A stretch of 64,000 bases of DNA from Paenibacillus helianthi (lineage in GTDB: Bacteria; Bacillota; Bacilli; Paenibacillales; Paenibacillaceae), in contig NZ_LVWI01000070.1 of the NCBI RefSeq assembly GCF_001909055.1, forward strand, positions 123,589-187,588, read 5' to 3'. The first letter of the stretch is position 1. Each line of letters opens with the position of its first letter. The position numbers and the translations under genes are program-made. The notes below the pieces were generated by a model. The model searched no databases. It worked only from the letters and a program-made list of their open reading frames with translations, and was not told the origin of the DNA. Positions 24,754 through 33,891 of this stretch are shown here, piece by piece.

Positions 24754-25485
24754 TTGCAAACTGCGCTGCTTGGCAGCTTTTTATCGGCTATGGCTACTGT
24801 ACTTGGGGTGGTTCCCATTCTGTTCGTCCGAAGATTGTCCGAGCTGTGGAAGGATGTGCTGGTCGCCTTCACTGCCGGAATCATGGTATCCGCATCCACC
24901 TTTGGGTTAATGCCGCAGGCGATCAAGGAATCGGGAATCCTTGCGTTAACCCTGGGTCTGATTACCGGTGTACTGTTGCTCGATCTGATCGAGAATAATA
25001 TTCCGCATATTGATGTGGAGAACAAGCCCGGCTTCACTAACATGGATTCCAAAGCACTGCTGGTGCTGATCGCACTGTTTATTCATAATATTCCCGAAGG
25101 TCTCAGCACAGGCTTCAGCTATGCGAGTGAGCAGTCGAGCCTCGGCCCCATGGTGGCGATAGCCATCGGAGCACAGAATATGCCGGAGGGTCTGATTCTG
25201 GCAGTGTTTTTGCTGAATTCCCAGGCGACACGGCGCAAAGCATTGATTATGGCCGCCTTAACCGGCCTCATGGAGATGGTGTCGGCGGTGATCGGATATT
25301 TTACAGCCAGCTATATGCAGAACGTGGTGGGGTACGGGTTGGCTTTTGCCGCTGGAGCGATGCTTTTTATCGTCTATAAGGAGTTGATTCCGGAGAGCCA
25401 CGGACACGGGTATGAACGCCCCTCAACGTATTCATTTATCTTTGGCCTGTTGGCGATGGTGTATATTACTCAAGCTTTTGGGTGA
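24754..25485 (+). CDS. ZIP-family divalent metal transporter
   Basis: 243 residues and about eight membrane helices. The metal-path motifs HNIPEGLSTGF (helix 4) and QNMPEGLILAV (helix 5) are intact, as in ZupT/GufA-type proteins that take up zinc, iron or manganese. The start TTG at 24754 is favoured by AAAGGGG before it; the frame is open further upstream. The next gene begins 46 bases after its stop. Confidence 0.9.
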   Translation: MQTALLGSFLSAMATVLGVVPILFVRRLSELWKDVLVAFTAGIMVSASTFGLMPQAIKESGILALTLGLITGVLLLDLIENNIPHIDVENKPGFTNMDSKALLVLIALFIHNIPEGLSTGFSYASEQSSLGPMVAIAIGAQNMPEGLILAVFLLNSQATRRKALIMAALTGLMEMVSAVIGYFTASYMQNVVGYGLAFAAGAMLFIVYKELIPESHGHGYERPSTYSFIFGLLAMVYITQAFG

Positions 25486-25531
25486 GGTCCTAGGAGGAAT
25501 TCCGTCAGACCTTGTCGAAAACTTCCTTACT

Positions 25532-26995
25532 ATGAAGAAAAATATACCAAACAACAAACCTGCGGAAAAAATGTCTTATTATACTTTGCTCGTGTATATG
25601 ATTGCCGGAGCGCTCGGAGCGGGATACTTTCATACCCGTTCTTTTTTGGCGTTAGATGCTCTGTTATTTACAGCGGTACTTGTTTACATTCTGCGCACCG
25701 GCAGGATCAAGCTGCTGCCGGTGCATTTTTTTCTGCTGATACTTACCTTACTGTACTGGTTGTCTGCCATTTGGGCGGTGGATGTTGAACAAGCTCTGCT
25801 GGAAGCGGGCAAAATCTCCTCCCTGCTCCCGCTATCGCTGCTGTTTGCCGGGTTGTCCCGGGAGCTGCGGGACCGGATTTGGTCAGCCTGGGCCTGGTGT
25901 GGAACAGCACTGACACTGTGGGGACTGGCCTTTGGGCTGTTCCGCGAAGGCAGGCTGGAATCGACGCTTGGTTATGCGAACAGCTTTGCCGTCATATTGG
26001 CGGCAGGAGTTGCGGCAGGCTGGGGTGCTTACAAGCTCTCAGGTCACAAACGCTATTGGATCGTTTGTGTAATCCAGATTGGCGGCTTGCTATGGACCGG
26101 CTCCAGAGCGGTACTGGTTCTGGCGGTCATCGGGGCAGTCATTTATGTATTCCTGAACCGGGATGCGCAAAAAGTATCCATGCTGGGAACGATGGCGGCA
26201 TCAGTCTTGTTGGCGGTGGTCTTAGCCTTTGCTGCGCGTAATGGCGGCGCGGCGTTTCGTGAGATAGCCTGGGATGCTCCCGAATTTGCCCTGCGCCGCA
26301 TCTATTGGAGCGATGCTTTTCATCTATGGCTGAAGCACTGGCTGCTGGGTGTGGGTGGCGGCGGATGGGCAGTGCTGTATCCTTCCGTATATGTGAAATA
26401 TGTGCATCAGCAGTATTTGCAGGTTGCTCTGGATACTGGGGTTTTTGGAGCTCTGAGCTTTATAGGTATGATTATCTTCTCTATACGCGCGGGGCTGCGC
26501 AGGGGAAAAGAAGGCTGGGGCTCTGTGCTGGCCATTATCCTGTTCTGCGCCCATCTTGCTTTTGATATCGATCTGGCTTATCCGCTGGTGTTCGGCTTGT
26601 TCATTATGCTGCTCACCGGAGCAGAGGCCGAAGGCGGGCCCGGACAAGAAATTCCTCTGCCGCGTTTCAGAACTGCAGCTCTGGCTCTGCCCGCAGTAAT
26701 TGCAATATTTTTCTTTTCGTGGCTGACGGTAGGCTATACCAGCCTTGCCAACGGGGAGTCAGCGATAGCTAGGCAGGATTGGGAAAGGGCGGAACGATCA
26801 CTGATTGCCGCTGCTGCACAGCTTCCGTGGTCCCATGAGACTCATTACGAATTAGCTGCTCTTTATTCTGCTATAGCCCGGTCCCAGGGTGATGAATCCT
26901 ATATGCAAAAAGCATTGGAGGAAATGCGAACGGCTTCGGATATGATCCCGGAGAACAGGAGCTATAAAGAGATGGTGAAGCAGGCAGAGAATTGA
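25532..26995 (+). CDS. O-antigen ligase-like (Wzy/WaaL superfamily) membrane protein with TPR tail
   Basis: About 487 residues. Ten or more membrane helices with the family pattern: SAIWAVDVEQALLEAG near the start, the periplasmic-type loop RIYWSDAFHLWLKHWLLGVG, then YVHQQYLQVALDTGVFGAL (the H-x-x-Y-L-Q of O-antigen ligases). The C-terminal 90 residues (ANGESAIARQDWERAERSL, ALYSAIARSQGDESYMQKAL) are TPR-like. It probably joins or transfers surface glycans. The start is uncertain: an AGGAGG lies at 25491, but the first usable ATG is 25532. It may work with the SLH protein encoded next. Confidence 0.82.
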   Translation: MKKNIPNNKPAEKMSYYTLLVYMIAGALGAGYFHTRSFLALDALLFTAVLVYILRTGRIKLLPVHFFLLILTLLYWLSAIWAVDVEQALLEAGKISSLLPLSLLFAGLSRELRDRIWSAWAWCGTALTLWGLAFGLFREGRLESTLGYANSFAVILAAGVAAGWGAYKLSGHKRYWIVCVIQIGGLLWTGSRAVLVLAVIGAVIYVFLNRDAQKVSMLGTMAASVLLAVVLAFAARNGGAAFREIAWDAPEFALRRIYWSDAFHLWLKHWLLGVGGGGWAVLYPSVYVKYVHQQYLQVALDTGVFGALSFIGMIIFSIRAGLRRGKEGWGSVLAIILFCAHLAFDIDLAYPLVFGLFIMLLTGAEAEGGPGQEIPLPRFRTAALALPAVIAIFFFSWLTVGYTSLANGESAIARQDWERAERSLIAAAAQLPWSHETHYELAALYSAIARSQGDESYMQKALEEMRTASDMIPENRSYKEMVKQAEN

Positions 26996-27102
26996 GGACA
27001 ATAATGGAATATAAGTTAAATAATACGTTGTAATATGTTGGAATTCCTCGTATTATGGGGAAGGATTTCCGAATCCTACACATCCACCTGGGGGGAATTA
27101 TT

Positions 27103-29733
27103 CTGCACAACATTTTACGCAAAATCAGCGCTTCACTGGCAGTCCTCATGCTGCTGGCGTTAAGCGCACCCGTACTGACCTATGCGGCCAGTATGCTGAA
27201 AGTATATTACGATGCATCTACCGGAGAGATTTCGGGAGTGATCTACTCCGATCAGAAAGACATTGCAATGGATCTGATTCATTCGAATGGCAGCAAGGTT
27301 CAAGTACCTTCATCGGTGCTTGGTGAGGTATATTACTCAGATAGTGCCAAGGCTTACTGGTCTAAGGTAAACGGTACGATTGCTCAAGGTCTGGTACCCG
27401 GCTATGCTAAAGTTGTTGCGGGCGATACGAGGGATTTTGCTGCTAGCGTGACGGGGAATGTGTATTCGTTCGGGGATGCTCCAGTGGCCCCGGTGATTTA
27501 TAGTACGAGCTGGTCCAATCAAACCGATAAGTCTAGCGATATCAGTGTTTATTGGCAAGCCTTTGACAGGTATTCAATTTCATATTACAAGTTTTATAAC
27601 AATGACCAATTCATCGGAATTACTAAGGCTAACACATTCAAAATCAAAAATCTTCCCGAACATTCTTTGAATCATTTCAAAGTGTCTGCAGTAGACGTAT
27701 TCGGCCGGGAATCGGATTTTTCACCTACCTATACAATGCGTGTCCGTGGGTTAATGAAGGAAGTGAACTTCCTCTTTAATGGAAAGAAACCCGGTTACGC
27801 GCTTCAACCAAATGACATGCTGGTATCATTTGTTGTATCAGGAAACGCTGTAGACCAGCCAGATACATGGGAAGATTTGAGTTTGATTTTATCTGATGCT
27901 TCTTCGGATTCTCTTTATAGCCCGTATACAATAAACCATTCAGAATTGAGCGCTTCAGATTTTGAATTAGTCAACAAAGATGGAGCTGTTTTTCCAGTAA
28001 GCAACCTCTATAATAATAATAATTATTTTAAATTTATTTTTCCAGTTCCACTAAAAACAGACGAACAATATATTTTGAAACTGACCTCTTCAGCTTCGGG
28101 TCATGAGATCAGCTTACCCAATGTTAACTCTCAATATGGAAGTGCTTATCTTTATACCAATGCCTACAAAAATGGCGAAGCCGATGCTTTTGTCTATGAA
28201 TACCGTCAGAAGGGCATCGTAACCGGCGATCCATTCGCACCTGCTAAGCCTACAGGATTGAAGGCATCTGGCAACGGAAGTCTGTATGTAACCTGGGACA
28301 GCAATAAGGAAGATGATCTAGAAGGTTACCTGGTCTGGCTGGATGGCAGTCTGCTGACAGAACCTATTAAGCGAACAAACTTCACTATTAACGGTTTAAC
28401 CAATGGTAAGATTTATCATGTTAATGTAGCAGCTGTAGACAAAGTGGGCAATCGCTCGCTGCAAGCTTACATTTTTCCAGTGCCTCAGGCTTCTGGAGGG
28501 GGGACGTCAGGAGGAGGAAGTACACCAGGCGGAGGCGGAGGTAGTGCAGCAGGAGGAGGCGGGGCCTCAGGACCAAGCTCATCTGTCCCTGCGGTGGTAG
28601 CGGTTAAATCTCTTATCAGTGTAGTCGACCTGGCTGGAGTCACGAAGGCCTTAGACATAGCACTCAAAAGTGAGAACGGGAAGGTAACTGTACCTGTAGC
28701 CAGCGATATTAAGCAGCTCCTGTTGCCTGCAAGCTCTGAAGTAATCAACAAAGACAATGCTCTGGTTGTCTCCAAAGATAATCTGTCTATTGAAATTCCA
28801 GGTGGTGATCTGGAGAAGCTTAAGGCTTCTGTGCCAGCAGAGCAGCTAAAGGATGCGAAGATTTCCGTCTCCTTTACTCCGCTTAGCAGTGATGATATTG
28901 CCAAGGCAACAAGCGGAACTACCGGTAAATCGGCGAATACTGCAATTTCCTCCGCTGGTGCGGCTTTTGATTTTGGCTTATCGCTCATAACGGCAGATGG
29001 CAAGGAAACGAAGATGTCTGAGCTCGATTTTCCGGTCACGTTGAAATTGAAGGTTAACGAAGGCGTGAATACCCCGCTCTCAGGTGTTTATTATTTGGAT
29101 GCACAAAGCGGACTGCAGTACACAGCAGGACAACTGGAGAGCGGCTATCTGAGTGTTCAGACCAGTCATTTCAGCAAATACGCTGTGCTGCAATACAGTA
29201 AATCGTTCAGTGACGTTTCCGCTACTCATTGGGCATCCGGTGCCATTCAAGCAATGGTGGCTCAGCAGGTGGTGACAGGGACAAGTGATCTGCACTTCTC
29301 CCCTAATCAAAAGGTGACACGGGCCGAATTTGCTGCGTTTATTGCCCGCAAGCTGAATCTGAAGGCAGGCAATGCAAGCAGCTTCAGTGATGTTGGAGCG
29401 GCCAAATGGTATGCGGATGAGGTTGCTGCAGCTTCTGCGGCCGGTATCGTAACGGGAATCTCCGGTTCGGCATTTGCACCGGACAAGCTTATTTCCCGGC
29501 AGGAGATGACAGCCATGCTGATCAAATCTTATCTCTATAAAAATAATAAGTCACTGAGTACGGTAGAAGCTTCTAGTGCTTTTGCCGACTACAGCTCCAT
29601 TTCAAAGTGGGCCCGGCCATATGTGGCTTATGCTCATGAGCTGGGTCTGATTCAGGGCCGGAGCGGCAACAAGTTCCAGCCTCTGCAGAATGCGACCCGG
29701 GCCGAAGCGGTTCAATTGATCTCCAGGCTGTAG
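27103..29733 (+). CDS. Large S-layer-homology surface protein with FN3 domains
   Basis: About 876 residues. A signal peptide (LRKISASLAVLMLLALSAP then VLTYAAS) is followed by an N-terminal region, an FN3 module near 140-210, a less conserved A/T-rich middle part, a second FN3 (PAKPTGLKASGNGSLYVTWD), a glycine/serine linker (GGGTSGGGSTPGGGGG), a ZU5-like/beta region and three SLH repeats at the end (FSDVSATHWASGAIQAM, FSDVGAAKWYADEV, FADYSSISKWARPYV). SLH repeats bind pyruvylated wall polymer. CTG at 27103, seven bases after GGGGGG, gives a clean signal peptide; ATG at 27055 has a poor site. Confidence 0.9.
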   Translation: MHNILRKISASLAVLMLLALSAPVLTYAASMLKVYYDASTGEISGVIYSDQKDIAMDLIHSNGSKVQVPSSVLGEVYYSDSAKAYWSKVNGTIAQGLVPGYAKVVAGDTRDFAASVTGNVYSFGDAPVAPVIYSTSWSNQTDKSSDISVYWQAFDRYSISYYKFYNNDQFIGITKANTFKIKNLPEHSLNHFKVSAVDVFGRESDFSPTYTMRVRGLMKEVNFLFNGKKPGYALQPNDMLVSFVVSGNAVDQPDTWEDLSLILSDASSDSLYSPYTINHSELSASDFELVNKDGAVFPVSNLYNNNNYFKFIFPVPLKTDEQYILKLTSSASGHEISLPNVNSQYGSAYLYTNAYKNGEADAFVYEYRQKGIVTGDPFAPAKPTGLKASGNGSLYVTWDSNKEDDLEGYLVWLDGSLLTEPIKRTNFTINGLTNGKIYHVNVAAVDKVGNRSLQAYIFPVPQASGGGTSGGGSTPGGGGGSAAGGGGASGPSSSVPAVVAVKSLISVVDLAGVTKALDIALKSENGKVTVPVASDIKQLLLPASSEVINKDNALVVSKDNLSIEIPGGDLEKLKASVPAEQLKDAKISVSFTPLSSDDIAKATSGTTGKSANTAISSAGAAFDFGLSLITADGKETKMSELDFPVTLKLKVNEGVNTPLSGVYYLDAQSGLQYTAGQLESGYLSVQTSHFSKYAVLQYSKSFSDVSATHWASGAIQAMVAQQVVTGTSDLHFSPNQKVTRAEFAAFIARKLNLKAGNASSFSDVGAAKWYADEVAAASAAGIVTGISGSAFAPDKLISRQEMTAMLIKSYLYKNNKSLSTVEASSAFADYSSISKWARPYVAYAHELGLIQGRSGNKFQPLQNATRAEAVQLISRL

Positions 29734-29757
29734 AACCAGCAAATCATGTATTATGAA

Positions 29758-29811
29758 AAGAGGCTGTTCCTGAACTGTTATGACCTAACAGTTACAGGGA
29801 CAGCCTCTTCG
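29758..29811. terminator. Bidirectional terminator between SLH gene and aldo/keto reductase
   Basis: AAGAGGCTGTTCCTG and CAGGGACAGCCTCTT pair around AACTGTTA/TAACAGTT, a long stem between convergent genes. Confidence 0.8.
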
Positions 29812-29823
29812 TCATACATATTC

Positions 29824-30732
29824 TTAGCGGTGCTGCACATACCGGTTGCACTTGCTGGCAGCATGGACAGCTGCCAGCTCTGCGGGAGAGAGCGGGGCGG
29901 CTTCAGCGGCAGCCGCATTCAGCCGCAGTTGCCCCAGGCTGCTTGCGCCCGGAATAATGGCGGCAACTGCGGGATTTGCCAGCGGGTAATGCAGCGCTGT
30001 CTCCGTCAAGGTACGGTAGCCGCAGCTCTGCTTCAGCAGATGTTCATGCAGCCCTACCAGTTCCTCGCTATCGTAGCCAAGATACTCCCGGTTGGCTTTA
30101 CTGGCACCATGTTCGGTTAATATGCCGCTTGCCAGCGGTCCCCGGGCAATGAGACTAATGCCTTGCCGTTCCAGCAGGGGCAGAACCTCTTCTTCAGACC
30201 GCCGGTCCAGGATGCTGTACTGGCTCATGACACTGACAATATTGGAACGGGAGACGTATTCCTTGATCACATTCGGGCGGATGGAGGAGATGCCGTAGTA
30301 GCGGATCAGTCCTTCCTGCTTCAGCTCCTCGAAAGCTTCAATGGTCTCGTCAATCGGATCCTCGAGCGTACCGCCATGTAGCTGGTACAGGTCGATATAA
30401 TCCGTCTGCAGTCTGTGCAGGCTCTCTTTTACTGCCGACTTTATATAAGCTTTGGAAGGGTCCCAGGTCCAGCCTTCCTGACCGGGGACTCTGCGGTTGC
30501 CGACTTTGGTAGCGAGGATAACGTCTGCCCGGCGTTGACGCAGCGCCTGCCCGATAATTTCTTCATTCCGTCCGCTATCATAGAGGTCGGCAGTATCCAG
30601 AAAGTTAACGCCTAGCTCAAGCGCCTCATGAATAATCGGAATCGCCGTGGCTTCGTCGGTCCCCAGGGACATGCAGCCGAGTCCCATAGCACTTACGTAT
30701 AAATCGGAATTTCCTAAACGGTTTTTGTTCAT
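29824..30732 (-). CDS. Aldo/keto reductase
   Basis: 302 residues. NADPH-dependent oxidoreductase barrel. The active-site tetrad is visible: Asp in NFLDTADLYDSG with Tyr after it, Lys in ILATKVG and His in LYQLHGG; the cofactor end IIPGASSLGQLRLN is present. AGGGAAGCAG lies before the ATG. Substrate unknown. It is separate from the next aldo/keto reductase gene (own terminator at 30783). Confidence 0.93.
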   Translation of the reverse strand: MNKNRLGNSDLYVSAMGLGCMSLGTDEATAIPIIHEALELGVNFLDTADLYDSGRNEEIIGQALRQRRADVILATKVGNRRVPGQEGWTWDPSKAYIKSAVKESLHRLQTDYIDLYQLHGGTLEDPIDETIEAFEELKQEGLIRYYGISSIRPNVIKEYVSRSNIVSVMSQYSILDRRSEEEVLPLLERQGISLIARGPLASGILTEHGASKANREYLGYDSEELVGLHEHLLKQSCGYRTLTETALHYPLANPAVAAIIPGASSLGQLRLNAAAAEAAPLSPAELAAVHAASKCNRYVQHR

Positions 30733-30782
30733 CTGCTTCCCTTTCTGTGTTGTTTTTTTTGTACATTATAGCATTCCCACAG

Positions 30783-30842
30783 CAAAAGACGGCAATAGAG
30801 CGCTGCCGCAGCCTGCCAGCTGTGCGGTCGCTATTGCCGTCT
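30783..30842 (-). terminator. Terminator of the second aldo/keto reductase gene
   Basis: AGACGGCAATAG (30787-30798) pairs with CTATTGCCGTCT (30831-30842), plus inner stem; on the minus strand it is followed by TTTTGCTG. Confidence 0.85.
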
Positions 30843-30863
30843 TTGTGTGTGTATGTGTTCAGC

Positions 30864-31853
30864 TTATCCCCGCAAAATACTCTCGATTTGCTCCAGCTCT
30901 TCCGCGCTGAGCTCAGGTGCGTTCAGGGAGGCTACGGCATCCTCGATCTGGCTTACCTTGCTTGCGCCGATCAGAGCCGAGGTCACTTTGCCGCCGCGCA
31001 GCACCCATGACAGGGCCAACTGCGACATTTTCTGTCCGCGTGCAGCAGCCAGATCGTTCAGCTGGCTGACCTTGCTGATCACCTCTGCAGTGATTTCCTT
31101 CTCTGAGAGGAACACGCTCGGTCCGGCTGCGCGGGAATCCGGTGTGATTCCTTTGAGGTAGCGGTCGGTAAGGATACCTTTTTGCAGCGGAGAGAAGGCG
31201 ATGGTGCCGATGCCTTCCTCAGCCAGCACATCCTGCAGCCCCTCTTCAATCCAGCGCGACATCATGGAGTAATTCGGCTGGTGGATCAGGCAAGGCGTGC
31301 CGAGACGGCGGAGAATCTGAGCCGCTTCCCGCGCTTCGTCAGCCTTGTAATTGGAGATACCGACATACAGCGCTTTACCTTGACGCACAAGCAGATCCAG
31401 CGCCGCCATTGTTTCTTCCAGTGGTGTATTCGGGTCCGGGCGGTGATGGTAGAAAATATCCACATAATCCAGTCCCATCCGTTTCAAGCTCTGATCGAGA
31501 CTGGAGACAAGATATTTCTTCGAGCCCCATTCGCCATAAGGGCCTGGCCACATATAATAGCCTGCTTTGCTGGAGATGATCATCTCGTCGCGGTAGACGG
31601 CGAAATCTTTGCGCAGAATCTGCCCGAATGTCTCTTCAGCCGATCCGGCAGGCGGACCGTAGTTATTAGCGAGGTCGAAGTGGGTAATGCCTAGATCGAA
31701 GGCCCGTCTGATCATAGCCCGTCCGTTCTCGAACACATCGTTGCCGCCAAAATTATGCCACAGCCCGAGCGAGATTGCCGGGAGGAGCAGGCCGCTGCGG
31801 CCGGTACGGTTGTACTTCATATTTGCATAACGTTCAGGACTAGCATTGTACAT
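30864..31853 (-). CDS. Aldo/keto reductase (YghZ / glyceraldehyde-3-phosphate reductase-like)
   Basis: 329 residues. Matches the YghZ/MgrA branch: YNRTGRSGLLLPAISLGLWHNFG, the tetrad in HFDLANNYGPPAGSAEETFG, SSKAGYYMWPGPYG and DIFYHHRPDPNTPLEE, and the C-terminal cofactor motif LIGASKVSQIEDAV. Such enzymes reduce methylglyoxal or L-glyceraldehyde 3-phosphate. AGGAGG precedes the ATG at 31853; the upstream extension has no site. It lies downstream of an AraC regulator on the same strand, separated by a repeat-bearing leader. Confidence 0.93.
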   Translation of the reverse strand: MYNASPERYANMKYNRTGRSGLLLPAISLGLWHNFGGNDVFENGRAMIRRAFDLGITHFDLANNYGPPAGSAEETFGQILRKDFAVYRDEMIISSKAGYYMWPGPYGEWGSKKYLVSSLDQSLKRMGLDYVDIFYHHRPDPNTPLEETMAALDLLVRQGKALYVGISNYKADEAREAAQILRRLGTPCLIHQPNYSMMSRWIEEGLQDVLAEEGIGTIAFSPLQKGILTDRYLKGITPDSRAAGPSVFLSEKEITAEVISKVSQLNDLAAARGQKMSQLALSWVLRGGKVTSALIGASKVSQIEDAVASLNAPELSAEELEQIESILRG

Positions 31854-31902
31854 TTTTTTACCTCCTAAAAGTTTGTGAGCGTTACTTCCTGCATTTACTT
31901 CG

Positions 31903-32021
31903 AACAAACTAGGATCGTAAGCATAAGCTTAAGTTTTGTAAGCCAAAGCATCATCGTGTTACTCCGTACAAAACTAACTTCTTAAGCATTCGCTTAAGAC
32001 TTGTAAGCGTAATCATCGTGT
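31903..32021 (+). repeat. Imperfect tandem repeat, two units of about 55 bases
   Basis: Unit 1 (31903-31959) and unit 2 (31968-32021) share ACTA, TAAGCAT, GCTTAAG, TTGTAAGC and ATCATCGTGT in the same order and spacing, period about 65 bases. Each holds the palindrome CTTAAG. It lies between an AraC gene and an aldo/keto reductase gene. Confidence 0.75.
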
Positions 32022-32176
32022 GATAGAGGAGAGGCGGCTTGCCCTCATTTTTGCCGAAATAAAACCATTGGAATCACCAAGAATAATCACACGTAAGCAT
32101 TTGTTTCAGCCGATCCCGGTCACGCTCTTATTGTAGCGGATGCACGGAGACAAACGTATGTCAGCAAGGAAGAAGT

Positions 32177-33025
32177 TTATAGAACAATGTCATTATCGGC
32201 ATGACGGATGCGGTACTCCTTGGGCGAGCAGCCCTTTACCTTCTTGAACATACGCGAAAAAAGCAGCGGGTCCTGGTAGCCGACAGACCGCGAGATTTCA
32301 CCAATCGTACAATTTGTATCCGTTAAAAGCTCACACGCTTTGGCGATACGGAAATTGAGTAGGTACTGTTGCGGCGGCAGGCCGACGGTCTTTTTGAATA
32401 ACGCGGATAAATATTTGCGGTCCAGCTTCAGGGAGGAGGACATCATCTCCACGGTAACATTTTCACAGTAATGGGCATGCAGATAGTGGAGACATTGCTC
32501 AACGTAAATACTCTTTTGGCGTGGAACCGGGAAAATGTCCGCCGCCGCAGGAACCGTGCGCAGCAGCAGGCCAAAGAACTCATACATGATCGCCTTGAGC
32601 GGCAGATCGAGACTGCCTGTGTGGTCAGCCGCAGCACTAAGCCGGTCATAGAGTACGGGCATCAGTGATTCATCCATCGGAAAGATGGGGTGTTCGGGCG
32701 TGAGAGAGGTTTTGGATAGCAGATATCCAATCTCTTCTCCCGTAAAAGCAACCCATGAATACATCCAGGGATGATCCGTGTCCGCCGCATAACGGGTGAC
32801 AATATGAGGATAAGTCAGGAAGGCTTGTCCAGGCTGCAAAATGTGGGTTTCTTCTCCTACAGTGACTTTGCCGGTTCCTTTGTGAATGAAATGGATTTTG
32901 TACAGGTCGCGCACGCCGGGGCCAACGCTATGTCCGGGAGCACACTGCTCACGTCCCCAATAATGAAGATGCAGATCGGAATTGCCCCGGAAGGGGCGCT
33001 CTGAATTATATTTGAATATGGCCAT
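32177..33025 (-). CDS. AraC-family transcriptional regulator
   Basis: 282 residues. N-terminal cupin-like sensor (KIHFIHKGTGKVTVGEETHI, PGQAFLTYPHIVTRYAA) and C-terminal double HTH (CENVTVEMMSSSLKLDRKYL, then ISRSVGYQDPLLFSRMFKK). This layout is typical of carbohydrate-responsive AraC proteins in Paenibacillus. The next gene in the same direction is an aldo/keto reductase, a possible target. Effector unknown. Confidence 0.92.
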   Translation of the reverse strand: MAIFKYNSERPFRGNSDLHLHYWGREQCAPGHSVGPGVRDLYKIHFIHKGTGKVTVGEETHILQPGQAFLTYPHIVTRYAADTDHPWMYSWVAFTGEEIGYLLSKTSLTPEHPIFPMDESLMPVLYDRLSAAADHTGSLDLPLKAIMYEFFGLLLRTVPAAADIFPVPRQKSIYVEQCLHYLHAHYCENVTVEMMSSSLKLDRKYLSALFKKTVGLPPQQYLLNFRIAKACELLTDTNCTIGEISRSVGYQDPLLFSRMFKKVKGCSPKEYRIRHADNDIVL

Positions 33026-33230
33026 GCTTCAGCCTCTTTTCGGTATGGGATGGCTCCGGGATGGATATACACTTCATTATACAATAGATCGTTCGTGGCA
33101 GATCAACCGCAAAAAGTCCCAGACCCCAGGCTGAGGGCGGGACTTCCAGGATTTAGAATGGGGAGGCATAGCGGGGCACAGCTTGCTGTACCGGATGACG
33201 GAAAAACAGCCAGCCCGGTGTGAACCGGAA

Positions 33231-33542
33231 TCAGGCTTCCATTTTGAGCATTACCAGTTCTTCGACCGGCTCGCCGTTCACGAGATGCTCCTCTACAATA
33301 CGCGCCACATCATCCGTAGTCACATTGTAATACCAGATGCCGTCGGGATAGACGATAACAAAAGGCCCGTTGCCGCAAAGGCCGAGACAGCTGGTTTTGT
33401 TGATTTTGACGGTTTTGTTAATCCCTTTTTCCACGAGCTGTTCCTTGAATTCCTGCATGACCTCTTCCACATCCTGATTATTGCAGTGCTCGCTGCAGCA
33501 GAAGAGCAGGTGCTTCTTCAGCACCTTGAGTCGCATATTCAT
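33231..33542 (-). CDS. Thioredoxin-like [2Fe-2S] ferredoxin
   Basis: 103 residues. Cysteines in HLLFCCSEHCNNQD and in NKTSCLGLCGNGPFVIVYPDG are the cluster ligands of thioredoxin-fold [2Fe-2S] ferredoxins related to the NuoE C-terminal part and the Aquifex Fd4 family. It is a soluble electron carrier; partner unknown. AAGGAGG precedes the ATG. It lies close to, but is not part of, the suf island. Confidence 0.9.
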   Translation of the reverse strand: MNMRLKVLKKHLLFCCSEHCNNQDVEEVMQEFKEQLVEKGINKTVKINKTSCLGLCGNGPFVIVYPDGIWYYNVTTDDVARIVEEHLVNGEPVEELVMLKMEA

Positions 33543-33891
33543 CCTACGCCTCCTTGGTTGTGTGAAAATAGTTGACCCTATCTTACGAGGAGTATAGACC
33601 CTTTTGCATCATCTGTAATCGGGTAACGGTCAAAGTTCCCAAAGGCTTAACAAATGCCCTGAAACCAGGATATTCACGTTAGATTATCTAACCCGAATTC
33701 TATAAATTTGATGAAAATGTGTCTAGTTTTCTATTTCCCGAATGATTTCCTGTTTCATAAATTGTTTTGTGGATTCAGCGTGAAAAGGGATATTCTACAG
33801 TTTCGGCACCGGCTGTTTGGTTAAGTAAGAGGTGTGAAACAAGCTGCATCATCAATGGACACCCAAAACATGCTATCAGGAGGGAATCGTT
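33543..33891. other. Non-coding leader before the stress-protein gene
   Basis: About 350 A/T-rich bases without a supported gene. It must hold the promoters of the divergent ferredoxin and stress genes. GTTTTG and GGGATA near 33760-33795 faintly recall a sigma-B promoter but the spacing (17) is wrong for that consensus. Confidence 0.5.

Noticed and set aside
33760..33795. Sigma-B promoter before the stress-protein gene
   Set aside because: GTTTTG and GGGATA are present but the spacing is 17 instead of 13-15.
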